Made by a program: the position numbers and the translations under genes | From: Desulfosoma caldarium | GTDB lineage: Bacteria > Desulfobacterota > Syntrophobacteria > Syntrophobacterales > DSM-9756 | Length of the DNA stretch: 64,000 nt | Assembly (NCBI RefSeq): GCF_003751385.1 | Contig: NZ_RJVA01000011.1 | Location: 316,412-380,411 of the forward strand | Direction of reading: 5' to 3' | Shown here: in pieces, positions 17,754 to 26,416 of the stretch | Numbering within the stretch: the stretch's first letter is position 1 | How the letters are laid out: each line of letters starts with the position of its first letter | The notes under the pieces: generated by a model | The model's database searches: none | Told to the model about the DNA's origin: nothing | The model's input: only the letters and a program-made list of their open reading frames with translations

Positions 17754-18929
17754 ATGGGAAAGGAGAATGGCGGGGGCAGCAAAGGAGGGCCGAGCGGAGG
17801 GTACCGTTACTTTTTGTTGGGACTTCTCTTTTTTTCCCTTTACATGGTTTTTGGGGTCGTCAAGCCCTTTCTTCACACCCTTGTGTTTGCCGCTCTTCTG
17901 GCCGTTCTTTTCAGCCCCGTCCATAACCGTATATGCCAATGGGTCCGAGGGCGGCGCAATGTGGCCGCTCTGATCACGGTGCTGTTGGTGACCTTCGTCA
18001 TAGCCATCCCGTTCATATTTTTTGTGTCCAGTCTTGTGGCCCAAGGCATCGATTCCGTGAATCGTGTCACGGAATGGATTCGCCAGGGAAATCTGCGCAA
18101 GCTGGCCGATCATCCCAGGATTCTGGAGAGCACTCAGTGGCTGGAGGCTCATTTGACGTTTGTGGATTTTCCCAGATTGAACCTGGAAGGCCATTTTTTG
18201 GCGGTCAGTAAGAATGTCGGGCGTTTTCTCATCAATCGAGGAGCGGCCTTGCTGGGCGATGTGGCCACAATGGTGACCCGCTTTTTCCTTCTGATTTTTT
18301 TTACATTCTACCTCCTTCGCGATGGAAAAACCATGATTCACGCCCTCAAGAAGGCCTCTCCGCTTCCAGATGAACAAGAAGACCGCATCTTACAAAAAAT
18401 GCACGCCGTGGCACGCTCAGCTCTTTTGGGAAGTTTTCTGACCGCCGTCGCTCAGGGCGTCGCCGGTGGCATAGGGCTTAAGCTGGTGGGCATTCCTGGC
18501 CTCTTCTGGGGAACACTCATGGGCTTCACGTCGTTTATTCCCGTGGTGGGCACGGCTCTGGTGTGGGTCCCCGCGGTAGTGTATCTGGTCATTCTCGGCA
18601 AAATGGCCTCGGCCGTCTTTCTCACCTTGTGGTGCGTTGTCCTGGTGGGATCCATTGACAATTTTCTGCGACCCTTTTTCATGCGAGGCGAATCGGGCAT
18701 GTCCACTTTTTACATTTTCCTGGCCATCTTGGGAGGGGTTCAATGGTTTGGGCTGGCCGGCGTCGTTTACGGTCCCCTGATTCTCGCCTTTGCCATGGTC
18801 ATGCTCTACATTTACGAAGTGGAATATCGCGAGATGCTGCAACCCGTGCCGCGGGAAACCTATGCGGCTTCCGTAGCGGAGAGCGGGCCGACGGCCTCGG
18901 AGGAATCTTCCGGAAAAGAGTCCCGGTAA
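17754..18929 (+). CDS. AI-2E family (PerM-like) membrane transporter
   Basis: This 391-residue protein has about eight transmembrane segments in the arrangement of the AI-2E/UPF0118 family, with the family stretch GIPGLFWGTLMGFTSFIPVVG and the C-terminal LGGVQWFGLAGVVYGPLI. Members have been linked to autoinducer-2 export, Na+/H+ antiport and permease roles, so the substrate cannot be named here. A short glycine-rich head precedes the first helix and a hydrophilic Ser/Glu tail ends the protein. It probably shares a transcript with the preceding lipoprotein. Confidence 0.82.
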   Translation: MGKENGGGSKGGPSGGYRYFLLGLLFFSLYMVFGVVKPFLHTLVFAALLAVLFSPVHNRICQWVRGRRNVAALITVLLVTFVIAIPFIFFVSSLVAQGIDSVNRVTEWIRQGNLRKLADHPRILESTQWLEAHLTFVDFPRLNLEGHFLAVSKNVGRFLINRGAALLGDVATMVTRFFLLIFFTFYLLRDGKTMIHALKKASPLPDEQEDRILQKMHAVARSALLGSFLTAVAQGVAGGIGLKLVGIPGLFWGTLMGFTSFIPVVGTALVWVPAVVYLVILGKMASAVFLTLWCVVLVGSIDNFLRPFFMRGESGMSTFYIFLAILGGVQWFGLAGVVYGPLILAFAMVMLYIYEVEYREMLQPVPRETYAASVAESGPTASEESSGKESR

Positions 18930-19143
18930 GGCGCGCACCCACCCGTGCCGGATATCATGGGCGGATTAAACAATGCATGGGGCGATTTTCTGGTCATCCA
19001 TTGGGAGCGTGCCTGAGCACGGATCAGGGGGCGAGCGACGCAAGCCGCGCCACATGGAATGCTGGCTTGCGCCGCTCCTTCGGTGTGAGGCGAGGCATTT
19101 TTTGAGCACGAACTCGAGAATGATGGCATTCTCGGGCACGCAG

Positions 19144-20658
19144 CTAGAGGTTACCGTTGGCAAAAAAGCGGTTGAACGCGTTCACGTAGGCGCGCGCACT
19201 GGCTTCAATGACATCCGGGCTCGTGCCGATGCCCGAATAGACCGCGCCGTTGATTTCAACACGAACCATGGCTTCGCCTAAAGCGTCCTTGCCCATGGTG
19301 ACGGCCTTAAGGTCGTAGTCTCGAAGTTTTCCCTCTTGGCCCACAATGCGCTCAATGCAGTTGAAGACAGCGTTGACGGGGCCGTTTCCCGTAGCGGCGT
19401 CCGTGTGGGGTTGTCCATCTTTCATGAGCGTGACGGAAGCCAAGGGTTGCATGGTGTTGCCGCTCATGATCTGCAGGCTCTGAAAGGTGTAAGTTTCCGG
19501 CACTTTGGTCAGTTCGATTTCCACGATGCTGGTGAGGTCCTGGCCGGAGATTTCCTTTTTGCGGTCGGCCACGTCAAGAAACCGTTTGTGGACCCGCTCG
19601 AACTGCTCATCGGTGAGATTGTACCCCAGTTCCTTGAGTCGATGGCGCAGGGCGGCCCGGCCCGAGCGAGCGGTGAGCACCAGGCTGTGGGCTTTGACAC
19701 CCACGTCTTCCGGACGAATGATTTCGTAGGTGGAGCGATCCTTGAGAATGCCGTCCTGATGAATGCCGGAAGAATGGGCAAAGGCATTGGCTCCCACAAT
19801 GGCCTTGTTGGGTTGCACGGGAATGTTCATGAGGCGACTGACCATGCGGCTAGTGCGATAGATTTCCGTGGTGACAATGTCCGTATGGGCGTCGTAAAAG
19901 GCTTTTCGAGTGCGCAGGGCCATGACGATTTCTTCCAGCGAAGCATTTCCGGCCCGCTCCCCGACGCCGTTGATGGTGCATTCCACCTGCTGGGCTCCGT
20001 TTCGAATGGCCGCCAGGCTGTTGGCCACGGCCAGCCCCAGATCGTTATGGCAATGAACGCTCAAAATGACCTTGTCCAGCGCGGGAACGCGTTCTCGAAG
20101 ACGGCGAATGAGTTCACCGTACTGTTCGGGAATGGCGTACCCGACCGTGTCCGGAACATTGATGACGGTCGCTCCCGCTTTGACGCACGCTTCAATGACG
20201 CGGCACAAGTAGTCGAAATCGCTTCGAGAGGCGTCCTCCGTAGAATATTCCACATCCTCGCAGTACTTCTTGGCGTACTTGACCGCCTCCACCGCCTGCT
20301 GCAAAGCGCTTTCGCGGTCCCGTCGCAGCTTTTTTTGCAGATGAATGTCCGAAGATCCGAGAAAAACGTGAATTCTGGGGCGCTCGGCTTTCTGAACGGC
20401 TTCCCAGGCCAAATCAATGTCCGAGGGAACGGCGCGAGCCAGGCCGGCAATCACCGGACCTTTAACCTGTTCTGCCACGGTCTGCACCGCTTTCAAATCT
20501 TCCGGTGAAGAACAGGGAAAGCCGGCTTCGATGACATCCACACCCAGTTTCGCCAGCTGTTCGGCGATTTCCAGTTTTTGGCGCCGGTTGAGTTTCGCTC
20601 CGGGAACCTGTTCGCCGTCCCGCAGAGTGGTGTCGAAAACGTAGATCTTGCGACTCAT
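19144..20658 (-). CDS. leuA: 2-isopropylmalate synthase
   Basis: This 504-residue protein is a complete LeuA: an N-terminal HMG-CoA-lyase-type TIM barrel beginning [30 protein letters not shown] and [13 protein letters not shown], then the linker and C-terminal leucine-sensing domain (residues ~390-500). It condenses acetyl-CoA with 2-oxoisovalerate, the first committed step to leucine. The ATG at 20658 has AAAGGA eight bases upstream. Expression is probably controlled by the leader peptide and terminator at 20791-20945. A short frame with a near-perfect Shine-Dalgarno at 20767 and a run of eight A (mRNA sense) at 20690-20683 precede it; an N-terminally extended product is conceivable. No other leu gene is in the window. 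Confidence 0.93.
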   Translation of the reverse strand: MSRKIYVFDTTLRDGEQVPGAKLNRRQKLEIAEQLAKLGVDVIEAGFPCSSPEDLKAVQTVAEQVKGPVIAGLARAVPSDIDLAWEAVQKAERPRIHVFLGSSDIHLQKKLRRDRESALQQAVEAVKYAKKYCEDVEYSTEDASRSDFDYLCRVIEACVKAGATVINVPDTVGYAIPEQYGELIRRLRERVPALDKVILSVHCHNDLGLAVANSLAAIRNGAQQVECTINGVGERAGNASLEEIVMALRTRKAFYDAHTDIVTTEIYRTSRMVSRLMNIPVQPNKAIVGANAFAHSSGIHQDGILKDRSTYEIIRPEDVGVKAHSLVLTARSGRAALRHRLKELGYNLTDEQFERVHKRFLDVADRKKEISGQDLTSIVEIELTKVPETYTFQSLQIMSGNTMQPLASVTLMKDGQPHTDAATGNGPVNAVFNCIERIVGQEGKLRDYDLKAVTMGKDALGEAMVRVEINGAVYSGIGTSPDVIEASARAYVNAFNRFFANGNL

Positions 20659-20783
20659 GGTGGAATCCTTTCTTCCTTGAAGTTTTTTTTGGAAAACGGT
20701 CGTCTGTGTTCAAGTCCGCAAGCGGGCCGACGTCGTCACCCAAATCCACTGGACCGCCAAGTCCCATGTCCATCACCTCCTTT
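20659..20783 (-). other. Segment with strong Shine-Dalgarno, short ORF and A8 run before leuA
   Basis: Between the attenuator and leuA the mRNA carries AAAGGAGGTGAT (20783-20772), nearly the full complement of the 16S rRNA tail, eight bases before an ATG at 20767. The frame begins MGLGGPVDLGDDVG and runs past the leuA start in another reading frame to 20462. A run of eight A at 20690-20683 lies between the two starts. Loss of one A would fuse the short frame to leuA. It may be a coupling peptide, a slippage-dependent N-terminal extension, or a sequencing error in the run. Confidence 0.4.
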
Positions 20784-20790
20784 CGCGGCA

Positions 20791-20825
20791 AATAAAAAAG
20801 GCCATGGGGTGGAACCCATGGCCTT
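20791..20825 (-). terminator. Intrinsic terminator acting as leu attenuator
   Basis: On the minus strand the sequence forms an 11-bp stem with arms AAGGCCATGGG and CCCATGGCCTT around a short loop and is followed by TTTTTT. It lies between the leader peptide stop (20850) and leuA. Leader bases 20889-20877 (GGTGGGGGAACCC) are complementary to the 5' arm and loop (20817-20806), so a competing antiterminator can form. Confidence 0.8.
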
Positions 20826-20849
20826 CACGTCCTGTGCCTATGCGCTGCG

Positions 20850-20945
20850 TCACCTTCGGCGCACACGGAAGACGAAGGGTTCCCCCACCTGGGCCCCGCC
20901 GCTAAGCAACAACAGGCTAAGTTGGCGCAATAGGCTTTGCTGCAT
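20850..20945 (-). CDS. leuL: leu operon leader peptide
   Basis: A 31-codon frame on the minus strand begins MQQSLLRQLSLLLLSGG, with seven leucines among codons 5-14, and ends at a TGA at 20850. AAGGAA lies eight bases before the ATG. The frame is followed by an intrinsic terminator and then leuA. This matches ribosome-mediated attenuation: stalling at the leucine codons leaves codons 19-23 free to pair with the terminator arm, and smooth translation covers them and lets the terminator form. The position, leucine content and complementary segments are seen directly; regulation is inferred from the classical leu/his model. Confidence 0.78.
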   Translation of the reverse strand: MQQSLLRQLSLLLLSGGAQVGEPFVFRVRRR

Positions 20946-21008
20946 AGGTTGCATTCCTTGTTTACGGCGTCTTTTCGGCGGAAAAGCCTTCGAGGCGCTC
21001 ACGCGATT

Positions 21009-21155
21009 TTACAAACTCAAAGCGATCCAAAAAGCGATGGCGATTTCCAACAGAAAGAGCATGACATACAGAACATACTGGTGCAATGGAAAATCTTCGA
21101 TGATGCGGTTGGCTTCTTCCATTACGCGAATGGCGTCCACGGCCTTCTCCTTCAT
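21009..21155 (-). CDS. Small 48-residue membrane protein (unknown)
   Basis: A 48-codon frame begins MKEKAVDAIRVMEEANRII and ends in one hydrophobic helix (residues ~27-48, YVLYVMLFLLEIAIAFW). The amphipathic N-terminal helix followed by a C-terminal transmembrane segment looks like a tail-anchored small protein. The Shine-Dalgarno is weak. A promoter candidate (21217-21189) stands about 35 bases upstream, and the leu leader begins 63 bases downstream on the same strand, so the two may share a transcript. I recognise no family. It could also be a chance frame, but its composition is protein-like. Confidence 0.5.
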   Translation of the reverse strand: MKEKAVDAIRVMEEANRIIEDFPLHQYVLYVMLFLLEIAIAFWIALSL

Positions 21156-21166
21156 GTTGACTTCGC

Positions 21167-21195
21167 TTGAGCATCGCCGACACGCTATCTAATAT
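21167..21195 (+). promoter_or_regulatory. Promoter for the tRNA nucleotidyltransferase gene
   Basis: TTGAGC (21167-21172), a 17-base spacer and TAATAT (21190-21195) lie 29 bases before the ATG at 21225. The -10 overlaps the -10 of the divergent minus-strand promoter. Confidence 0.6.
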
Positions 21196-21217
21196 AGGCA
21201 AAAAAAACCGAGATCAA
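21189..21217 (-). promoter_or_regulatory. Divergent promoter toward small protein and leu leader
   Basis: On the minus strand TTGATC (21217-21212), a 17-base spacer and TATTAG (21194-21189) form a promoter whose -10 coincides with that of the plus-strand promoter. Polymerase binding at one should exclude the other. Confidence 0.5.
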
Positions 21218-21224
21218 GGAAATT

Positions 21225-22568
21225 TTGAAGCACATGGAGAACATACCCCGTATTTTTGAGCAGATGCCCGATGCCGTGGCCGGTGTGGCCGAACGCCTGC
21301 GACAGGCGGGCTACGCCGTGTGGCTTGTGGGGGGCGCGGTACGGGACCACGTGCTGGGCGTACCTCCCGCCGACTGGGATTTTTCCACCAACGCTCCCAC
21401 ACAGGACATTCTCACGATCCTCAGTCCCCCTTATCGCGTGGTGACTTTCGGGTTGCGACACGGCACCGCTCATGTTGTCACACCGGACGGGATGGTGGAA
21501 ATCACCTCATGGGCGCTCAATGGCCACGGGGGCATTGACAAAGATTTGGAACGGCGAGATTTGACCATTAACGCCTTGGCCGTCTCCTATCCCGACGGCA
21601 CCCTTTTGGACCCCTTTGGCGGCTTGAAGGATCTGAAAGCGCGAAGGCTTCGAGGCGTGGTAAATCCGCTGGAACGATTCCGGGAAGATCCCCTGCGCCC
21701 CCTTCGAGCGGCCCGTCTGGTGAGTCGATACGGCTTTCAAGTGAGTCGCAAAACGCGGGCAGCGATGCGCGATGCGGCACCTTGGTTGCGCCACGTGGCC
21801 GTCGAAAGAATACGGGACGAATTCTGGAAGCTTCTTTTGGGACCTCACGTCATGGAAGGCTTGGACTTATGCCGCCGTTCAGGCCTGATGGCGGTTTTCC
21901 TTCCAGAGTTGCTGGAAGGTTGGAGAAAAAAACAAAACAGTTATCATCGCTACGACATCTACCGGCACACGCTCCTGTGTGTTCATCATAGCCCAGCGCA
22001 GCTGCGCGTGCGCTTGGCGGCCCTTTTGCACGATATTGGCAAGCCGCGCGTGCGCGCAAAGGTTGGCGGCACCTATCGTTTTTATGGTCATGAAAAACAA
22101 AGCGCCCTCATGGCTCGGGACATTCTGGAGCGCTGGCTCACTTCCAAAAAATTGACCGACGACGTGGTTCTTTTGGTGGAAAACCACATGGTGCATGATA
22201 CCGACGCCTGGAAAGACGCGGCGGTGCGGCGGCTGATTCGCAGGGTCGGGCTGCCTCTGGTGGACGATTTGCTGGAGCTTATGCGAGCGGACCGGCTGGC
22301 CCACGGCGTGCCAAGTGAGGCTCTCAATGGCGTGGAGAGGCTTCGAGCTCGCATTCGACGGATTTTAGACGAGAAACCGGCCTTGAGCCCCAAGGCGCTT
22401 GCCATCAACGGCCGGGACGTGATGCAGGTGACCGGGACGCCTCAAGGCCCCGAAGTCGGTCACATTTTGAACCAAGCGTTTCAGCTGGTGCTCAGGGATC
22501 CTGCCAAAAACGACCGCGATTTTCTGTTAAAATGGCTGGAAGAAAAAGCCATGGGGGTCACATCTTGA
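21225..22568 (+). CDS. CCA-adding / poly(A) polymerase family nucleotidyltransferase with HD domain
   Basis: This 447-residue class II nucleotidyltransferase has GGAVRD and DWDFSTNAP in the catalytic head, LERRDLTINALA, the RNA-binding RFREDPLRPLRAARL region, and an HD phosphohydrolase domain (LAALLHDIGKPRV, H..D motif at ~250-260). It adds CCA to tRNA 3' ends or tails RNA with A. The HD domain suggests phosphatase/phosphodiesterase activity as in E. coli Cca. The tRNA-Phe in this window already encodes CCA, so a repair role is plausible. Two alternative ATGs (M1, M4) exist; M1 is used. Confidence 0.85.
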   Translation: MKHMENIPRIFEQMPDAVAGVAERLRQAGYAVWLVGGAVRDHVLGVPPADWDFSTNAPTQDILTILSPPYRVVTFGLRHGTAHVVTPDGMVEITSWALNGHGGIDKDLERRDLTINALAVSYPDGTLLDPFGGLKDLKARRLRGVVNPLERFREDPLRPLRAARLVSRYGFQVSRKTRAAMRDAAPWLRHVAVERIRDEFWKLLLGPHVMEGLDLCRRSGLMAVFLPELLEGWRKKQNSYHRYDIYRHTLLCVHHSPAQLRVRLAALLHDIGKPRVRAKVGGTYRFYGHEKQSALMARDILERWLTSKKLTDDVVLLVENHMVHDTDAWKDAAVRRLIRRVGLPLVDDLLELMRADRLAHGVPSEALNGVERLRARIRRILDEKPALSPKALAINGRDVMQVTGTPQGPEVGHILNQAFQLVLRDPAKNDRDFLLKWLEEKAMGVTS

Positions 22569-22893
22569 TTTATGCCAGAGAGGTCACCCTCTAGCATTTC
22601 ATAGAGACCGCAGGGGCTGATTCGATCATGCGATTTCCTTTGGGTTTTGGTAAAACGCCGCAAGGCGCGATCGGTTTTTGCGGCTCCTCATGCTTCGACA
22701 ACGGCCGTTTTCGAACCGGATTGAAGCAGCTTGGCACCCATGCGACTCTTTGGCCGCCTGAGGGTCTCTGAGTTTTGATATCGGGAAACCCAAAACGGCG
22801 AAAACGAGTTTCCCCATTTGCGTTGCCCTCTGGTCGGCCGGGATGTCCTAAGAAGGGAATGTGCGTTGCGAGAGAGAAAGAGGGAGAGCTAAG
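22569..22893. other. 325-base intergenic region, no gene seen
   Basis: No credible open frame or RNA gene is seen. A long-loop inverted repeat (GGGAAAC and GTTTCCC near 22785-22817) is present without a T-run. The promoter of the downstream queuosine salvage gene should lie here, but none stands out. Confidence 0.35.
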
Positions 22894-23865
22894 GTGTTTG
22901 AGTTTCCTGTTTTAGGCTCCGCTGCCTGGCTGGCGGCGCGCGCTAAGTTTGTCTTTTTGAACCACGACGCGGTGGATTCCGCTGTCGAAACCTGGGGACA
23001 TCTTGTGCAAAAGGTCCCGTCATGGAAGCAGCCCTTTCACTATTGGGATGGGACGGAAGAGACGGCCCGCTGGATTTTTGTTCTGGACGTGCTCAACCAC
23101 TGTTTCTGGCCCGACCCCGGCGACCCCTTGTGGGAAGTGGAGATGGACGGCACCTGGTATTCGGGTTACTGCGGCTTGGCGGCAGCCTTGAAAAAGGCTT
23201 ACGAGGAAGGAACGCCTCTGACGAACGCTCGGTATCTGCAATCCTTAACTTTAAAAGATTTGGAAGGCATTCTTGCTGGTCGCGGGCGAATCCCTTTGTT
23301 GCGCGCTCGGCTGGACAATCTTCGAGAGGCCGGACGGGTGCTCGTGGAAAAGTGGCGCGGGGACGTCATGCACCTCATTGCGTGGGCCCAGGGATCGGCC
23401 TGCCGACTGGCGGCGCGGTTGGTGGAAGATTTCCCAAGTTTTCGAGACCACTTTTTCGTGGACGGGCAGACCGTCTATTTTTGGAAAAGGGCTCAGATCT
23501 TTGCAGCCGATCTGCACGCAGCGTTTGAGGGACAAGGGCCGGGCCGATTCCTGGACATGGATCGCCTGACGGCCTTTGCCGACTACAAACTGCCCCAGGT
23601 GCTTCGCGAGCTAGAAATCCTTCAATACCGCGACGACTTGGCCCAACAGATCGACGATCAGGCGCTCCTTGCTTCGGGATGTCGGGAGGAAATTGAAATT
23701 CGTGCCATGACGCTGGTGGCCGTCGAGAAACTTAAAGACGCTTTTCATCGTCGTGGGCATCGCCGTATCACCAGTGTCCATGTGGACCACTGGCTCTGGT
23801 CGCTGGGTCAGCTGGACCTTTTTCGCCGGCGCCCGTACCACCGATGCCGCACGATTTTTTACTGA
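22894..23865 (+). CDS. Queuosine salvage protein (DUF2419, queuosine 5'-phosphate hydrolase)
   Basis: This 323-residue protein matches the Qng1/DUF2419 family: HYWDGTEETARWIFVLDVLN near the N-terminus, YSGYCGLAAALKKA, FPSFRDH, FADYKLPQVLRELEIL, and the C-terminal basic end RRPYHRCRTIFY. The family releases queuine from queuosine 5'-phosphate so that the base can be reused for tRNA wobble modification. The frame is open from a GTG at 22861, but the GTG at 22894 has AGGGAG seven bases upstream and is preferred. It stands alone between two gaps. The family assignment is good; the activity is transferred from characterised homologues. Confidence 0.8.
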   Translation: MFEFPVLGSAAWLAARAKFVFLNHDAVDSAVETWGHLVQKVPSWKQPFHYWDGTEETARWIFVLDVLNHCFWPDPGDPLWEVEMDGTWYSGYCGLAAALKKAYEEGTPLTNARYLQSLTLKDLEGILAGRGRIPLLRARLDNLREAGRVLVEKWRGDVMHLIAWAQGSACRLAARLVEDFPSFRDHFFVDGQTVYFWKRAQIFAADLHAAFEGQGPGRFLDMDRLTAFADYKLPQVLRELEILQYRDDLAQQIDDQALLASGCREEIEIRAMTLVAVEKLKDAFHRRGHRRITSVHVDHWLWSLGQLDLFRRRPYHRCRTIFY

Positions 23866-24150
23866 AATTTTGCAAAGAAGCCAGGGACTTCGTGAAAAGC
23901 TTGACAAACAAACCTGTGGCCGATACTCTCAACCGTGGAAGTCTGGGGGAAGGCTCCTGATCGCTCTGGCTGCACAAACTCCTTCTCATGAGTGTGGTTT
24001 ACGTCAATCCCCCCCTGTCATTTTCGGCACTTAGCCCGGCACCTGACGGATTGTGACTCATTTAGCGGCCTGATTTCCAGAATGTGGGCTTTTATCCTTG
24101 GCAAAAGGTTGAAGAATCACAAAAGGTAAGGCTAAAGGGGAGGAAGCACC

Positions 24151-25344
24151 ATGAAAAAGCTATTGGTGGCGGCGCTGTGTCTAAGTTTTGTATGGGCGAT
24201 GGGGGTGGTTCCCGTTAGGGGTGAGGAAGCGCTTCGCGTGGGCATCATTCTTCCCCTGACAGGGGCAAAGGCCAAGTTCGGCGAGATCGAAAAGCTTTCC
24301 TTTGATATGGCTCTGAAGGAAATCAACGATGCGGGAGGTATTAACGGCAAAAAGCTGGAATTTCTTTACGAAGACGACACGGGACGCCCGGAAGTGGCCC
24401 GTTCGGCCGCGGAGAAACTCATCAACAAAGATAAGGTGCTCATGCTGGGCGGAGGATACGGCAGTTCCGAAACTTTTGCCATTGCCGGTGTGGCGCAGCA
24501 GAATCGCGTTCCCTTCTTGGTCAACACGGGAGCGGATGACAAAATTACCGAGCAAAATTGGGAATACATCTTTCGGTTGAACCCACCAGTGAGCGAATAT
24601 CCCAAGGGTTTGGAATCCTTTCTCACCGAAGTGGTGAAACCGAAAACCGCCGCCATCCTTTATGAGAACACCAACTTCGGCAGTTCGGGATCCGCTAAAT
24701 TCAGAAAAATTTGTGAACGGCTAGGTATTCAAGTGGTTCTTGAGGAAGGCTACGAGCACGGAGGAGTGGACTTCAAGCCCATTTTGGTCAAAGTTAAAAA
24801 CAAGAATCCTGACCTCATTTACATGATCTCCTATGTGATGGACGCCGCGCTGCTCATGCGCCAGTCCATGGAGCTGCGTATTCAACCCAAGGTTTTCGTG
24901 GGTGGAGCCGCCGGTTTTACCTTGCCTGAATTCCCGAAGAATGCCGGCAAAGCGGCGGAAAAGGTCTTTTCGGCGACCCTCTGGTACCAGACGCTTAACT
25001 ACCCCGGCGCCATGGATTATTATAACAAGTTCGTGGCTGCCTATAATAAGCCTACGGAATACCACGGTGCCGAAGCCTATGCAGCGGCGTATGTCATTGC
25101 CGATGTTCTAAAAAGAGCCAAATCCATGAGTGCCGATGACATTCGCCAAGCTCTGTCGGAAACCGATCTGATGACGGTTTTCGGCCCTGTGAAGTTTGTT
25201 TCTTATGGTAAGAAAACCAACCAGAATCGTTTGCCCACCTACCTGGTCCAATGGATTGATGGCCAATTGGAACTGGTTTGGCCCACGGACTTGGCCAGCA
25301 AACCGTATGTTTATCCCATCGACTGGGAAGCCGAGTGGAAGTAA
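24151..25344 (+). CDS. livK: Branched-chain amino acid ABC transporter substrate-binding protein
   Basis: This 397-residue periplasmic binding protein has a signal peptide (residues 1-24, cleavage near VRG-EE) and the type I fold sequence VGIILPLTGAKAKFGE, ALKEINDAGGINGKKL and the later QNRVPFLVNTGADD. It binds branched-chain amino acids or similar ligands and delivers them to LivHM. GGGGAGGAAG precedes the ATG. It is first in livKHMGF and separated from livH by 180 bases with a strong hairpin. Ligands of this family include other amino acids, amides and aromatic compounds. Confidence 0.87.
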   Translation: MKKLLVAALCLSFVWAMGVVPVRGEEALRVGIILPLTGAKAKFGEIEKLSFDMALKEINDAGGINGKKLEFLYEDDTGRPEVARSAAEKLINKDKVLMLGGGYGSSETFAIAGVAQQNRVPFLVNTGADDKITEQNWEYIFRLNPPVSEYPKGLESFLTEVVKPKTAAILYENTNFGSSGSAKFRKICERLGIQVVLEEGYEHGGVDFKPILVKVKNKNPDLIYMISYVMDAALLMRQSMELRIQPKVFVGGAAGFTLPEFPKNAGKAAEKVFSATLWYQTLNYPGAMDYYNKFVAAYNKPTEYHGAEAYAAAYVIADVLKRAKSMSADDIRQALSETDLMTVFGPVKFVSYGKKTNQNRLPTYLVQWIDGQLELVWPTDLASKPYVYPIDWEAEWK

Positions 25345-25417
25345 AGGCCTAGATCTCGTCACACACCTCGGCATGCGTTTGTCCGAGAATCCTTTAGACC
25401 ACGCGACATCCCCCCGC

Positions 25418-25455
25418 AAGCGGCAGCCCTTGACGGACGGTTTAGGCTGCCGCTT
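25418..25455 (+). promoter_or_regulatory. Intercistronic hairpin between livK and livH
   Basis: An 11-bp perfect inverted repeat (arms AAGCGGCAGCC and GGCTGCCGCTT, loop of 16 bases) lies in the livK-livH gap without a T-run. Such structures commonly protect the 3' end of binding-protein mRNA or reduce read-through, giving more binding protein than permease. Confidence 0.55.
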
Positions 25456-25524
25456 TCGCTAGGATCGCGTGTGGGCGCAGCACAGTCATCTTTAAAACAG
25501 CTCAGCCAGCAAGGATAAGACCCT

Positions 25525-26400
25525 ATGGGTGTGTTTGTGCAAACCGTGGTCGCCGGAATCCTGATAGGGGGAATTTACGCACTTGTCGGCATAGGGATGA
25601 CGCTCATCATGGGCGTGATGAAAATCATCAATCTGGCCCACGGCCAGCTCATGATGGTGGCCATGTACATCACCTATGTGCTTTATGAATATGCGCATCT
25701 GGATCCCTATGTGGCATTGCTGGTGACCATGCCGGCCTTATTCGTCCTGGGTGCACTCATTCAGCGCTTTCTTTTGAACCCATTGATTAGAGTGGAAGCC
25801 ATTCTTCCCGAAAACCAGGTGCTGATGACCGTGGGAATCGGCATGGTGCTGACGGAGATTGCGCGCCTGATCTTCCATTCCGATTACAAATCCGTGCGCC
25901 CGGCCTACACCTCCATGTCACTCTATCTGGGCTCCATTGCATTCAACCTGCCCATGTGCATCGCCTTTGGGATTGCCGTGTTGCTGACCATTGGTCTTTT
26001 TGTTTTCCTGCTCAAGACGGACATGGGCAAATCCGTTCGCGCTACGGCTCAGAATAAAGAAGCGGCGTTGCTCCTTGGGATCAACGCGGAGAGGATCACC
26101 GTTTTCACCTACGGACTAGGGGCAGCGTTAGTGGCCGCCGCCGGCACGTTGCTTCTTCCCATTTATTACCTTTTTCCGGATTTGGGGGGAGCCTTTACAC
26201 TTAAAGCCTTTGTCATCACCATTTTGGGCGGACTGGGCAGTACCGTGGGAGCTATCGTCGGGGGGGTGGTTTTGGGAATTTCAGAGTCGCTGGGGGCAAC
26301 TTATGTGTCCATGGCCCTCAAAGATGCCGTAGGCATGGTAATCTTTCTGCTGGTGCTCATCTTTTTGCCTGGCGGATTGAAGCGTTTGACCAAGATTTGA
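25525..26400 (+). CDS. livH: Branched-chain amino acid ABC permease LivH
   Basis: This 291-residue integral membrane protein opens with FVQTVVAGILIGGIYALVG, the usual start of LivH permeases, and contains GMTLIMGVMKIINLAHG and the cytoplasmic loop ALLLGINAERI that docks the ATPases. About eight membrane segments are visible. AAGGAT precedes the ATG. It forms the transmembrane channel with LivM, encoded 16 bases downstream. Confidence 0.9.
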   Translation: MGVFVQTVVAGILIGGIYALVGIGMTLIMGVMKIINLAHGQLMMVAMYITYVLYEYAHLDPYVALLVTMPALFVLGALIQRFLLNPLIRVEAILPENQVLMTVGIGMVLTEIARLIFHSDYKSVRPAYTSMSLYLGSIAFNLPMCIAFGIAVLLTIGLFVFLLKTDMGKSVRATAQNKEAALLLGINAERITVFTYGLGAALVAAAGTLLLPIYYLFPDLGGAFTLKAFVITILGGLGSTVGAIVGGVVLGISESLGATYVSMALKDAVGMVIFLLVLIFLPGGLKRLTKI

Positions 26401-26416
26401 AAAGCACGGAGGCACC

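Noticed and set aside
20962-21201. 79-codon minus-strand frame beginning at 21201
   Set aside because: It is in a different frame from the better 48-codon membrane protein, is Arg/His-rich and lacks similarity.
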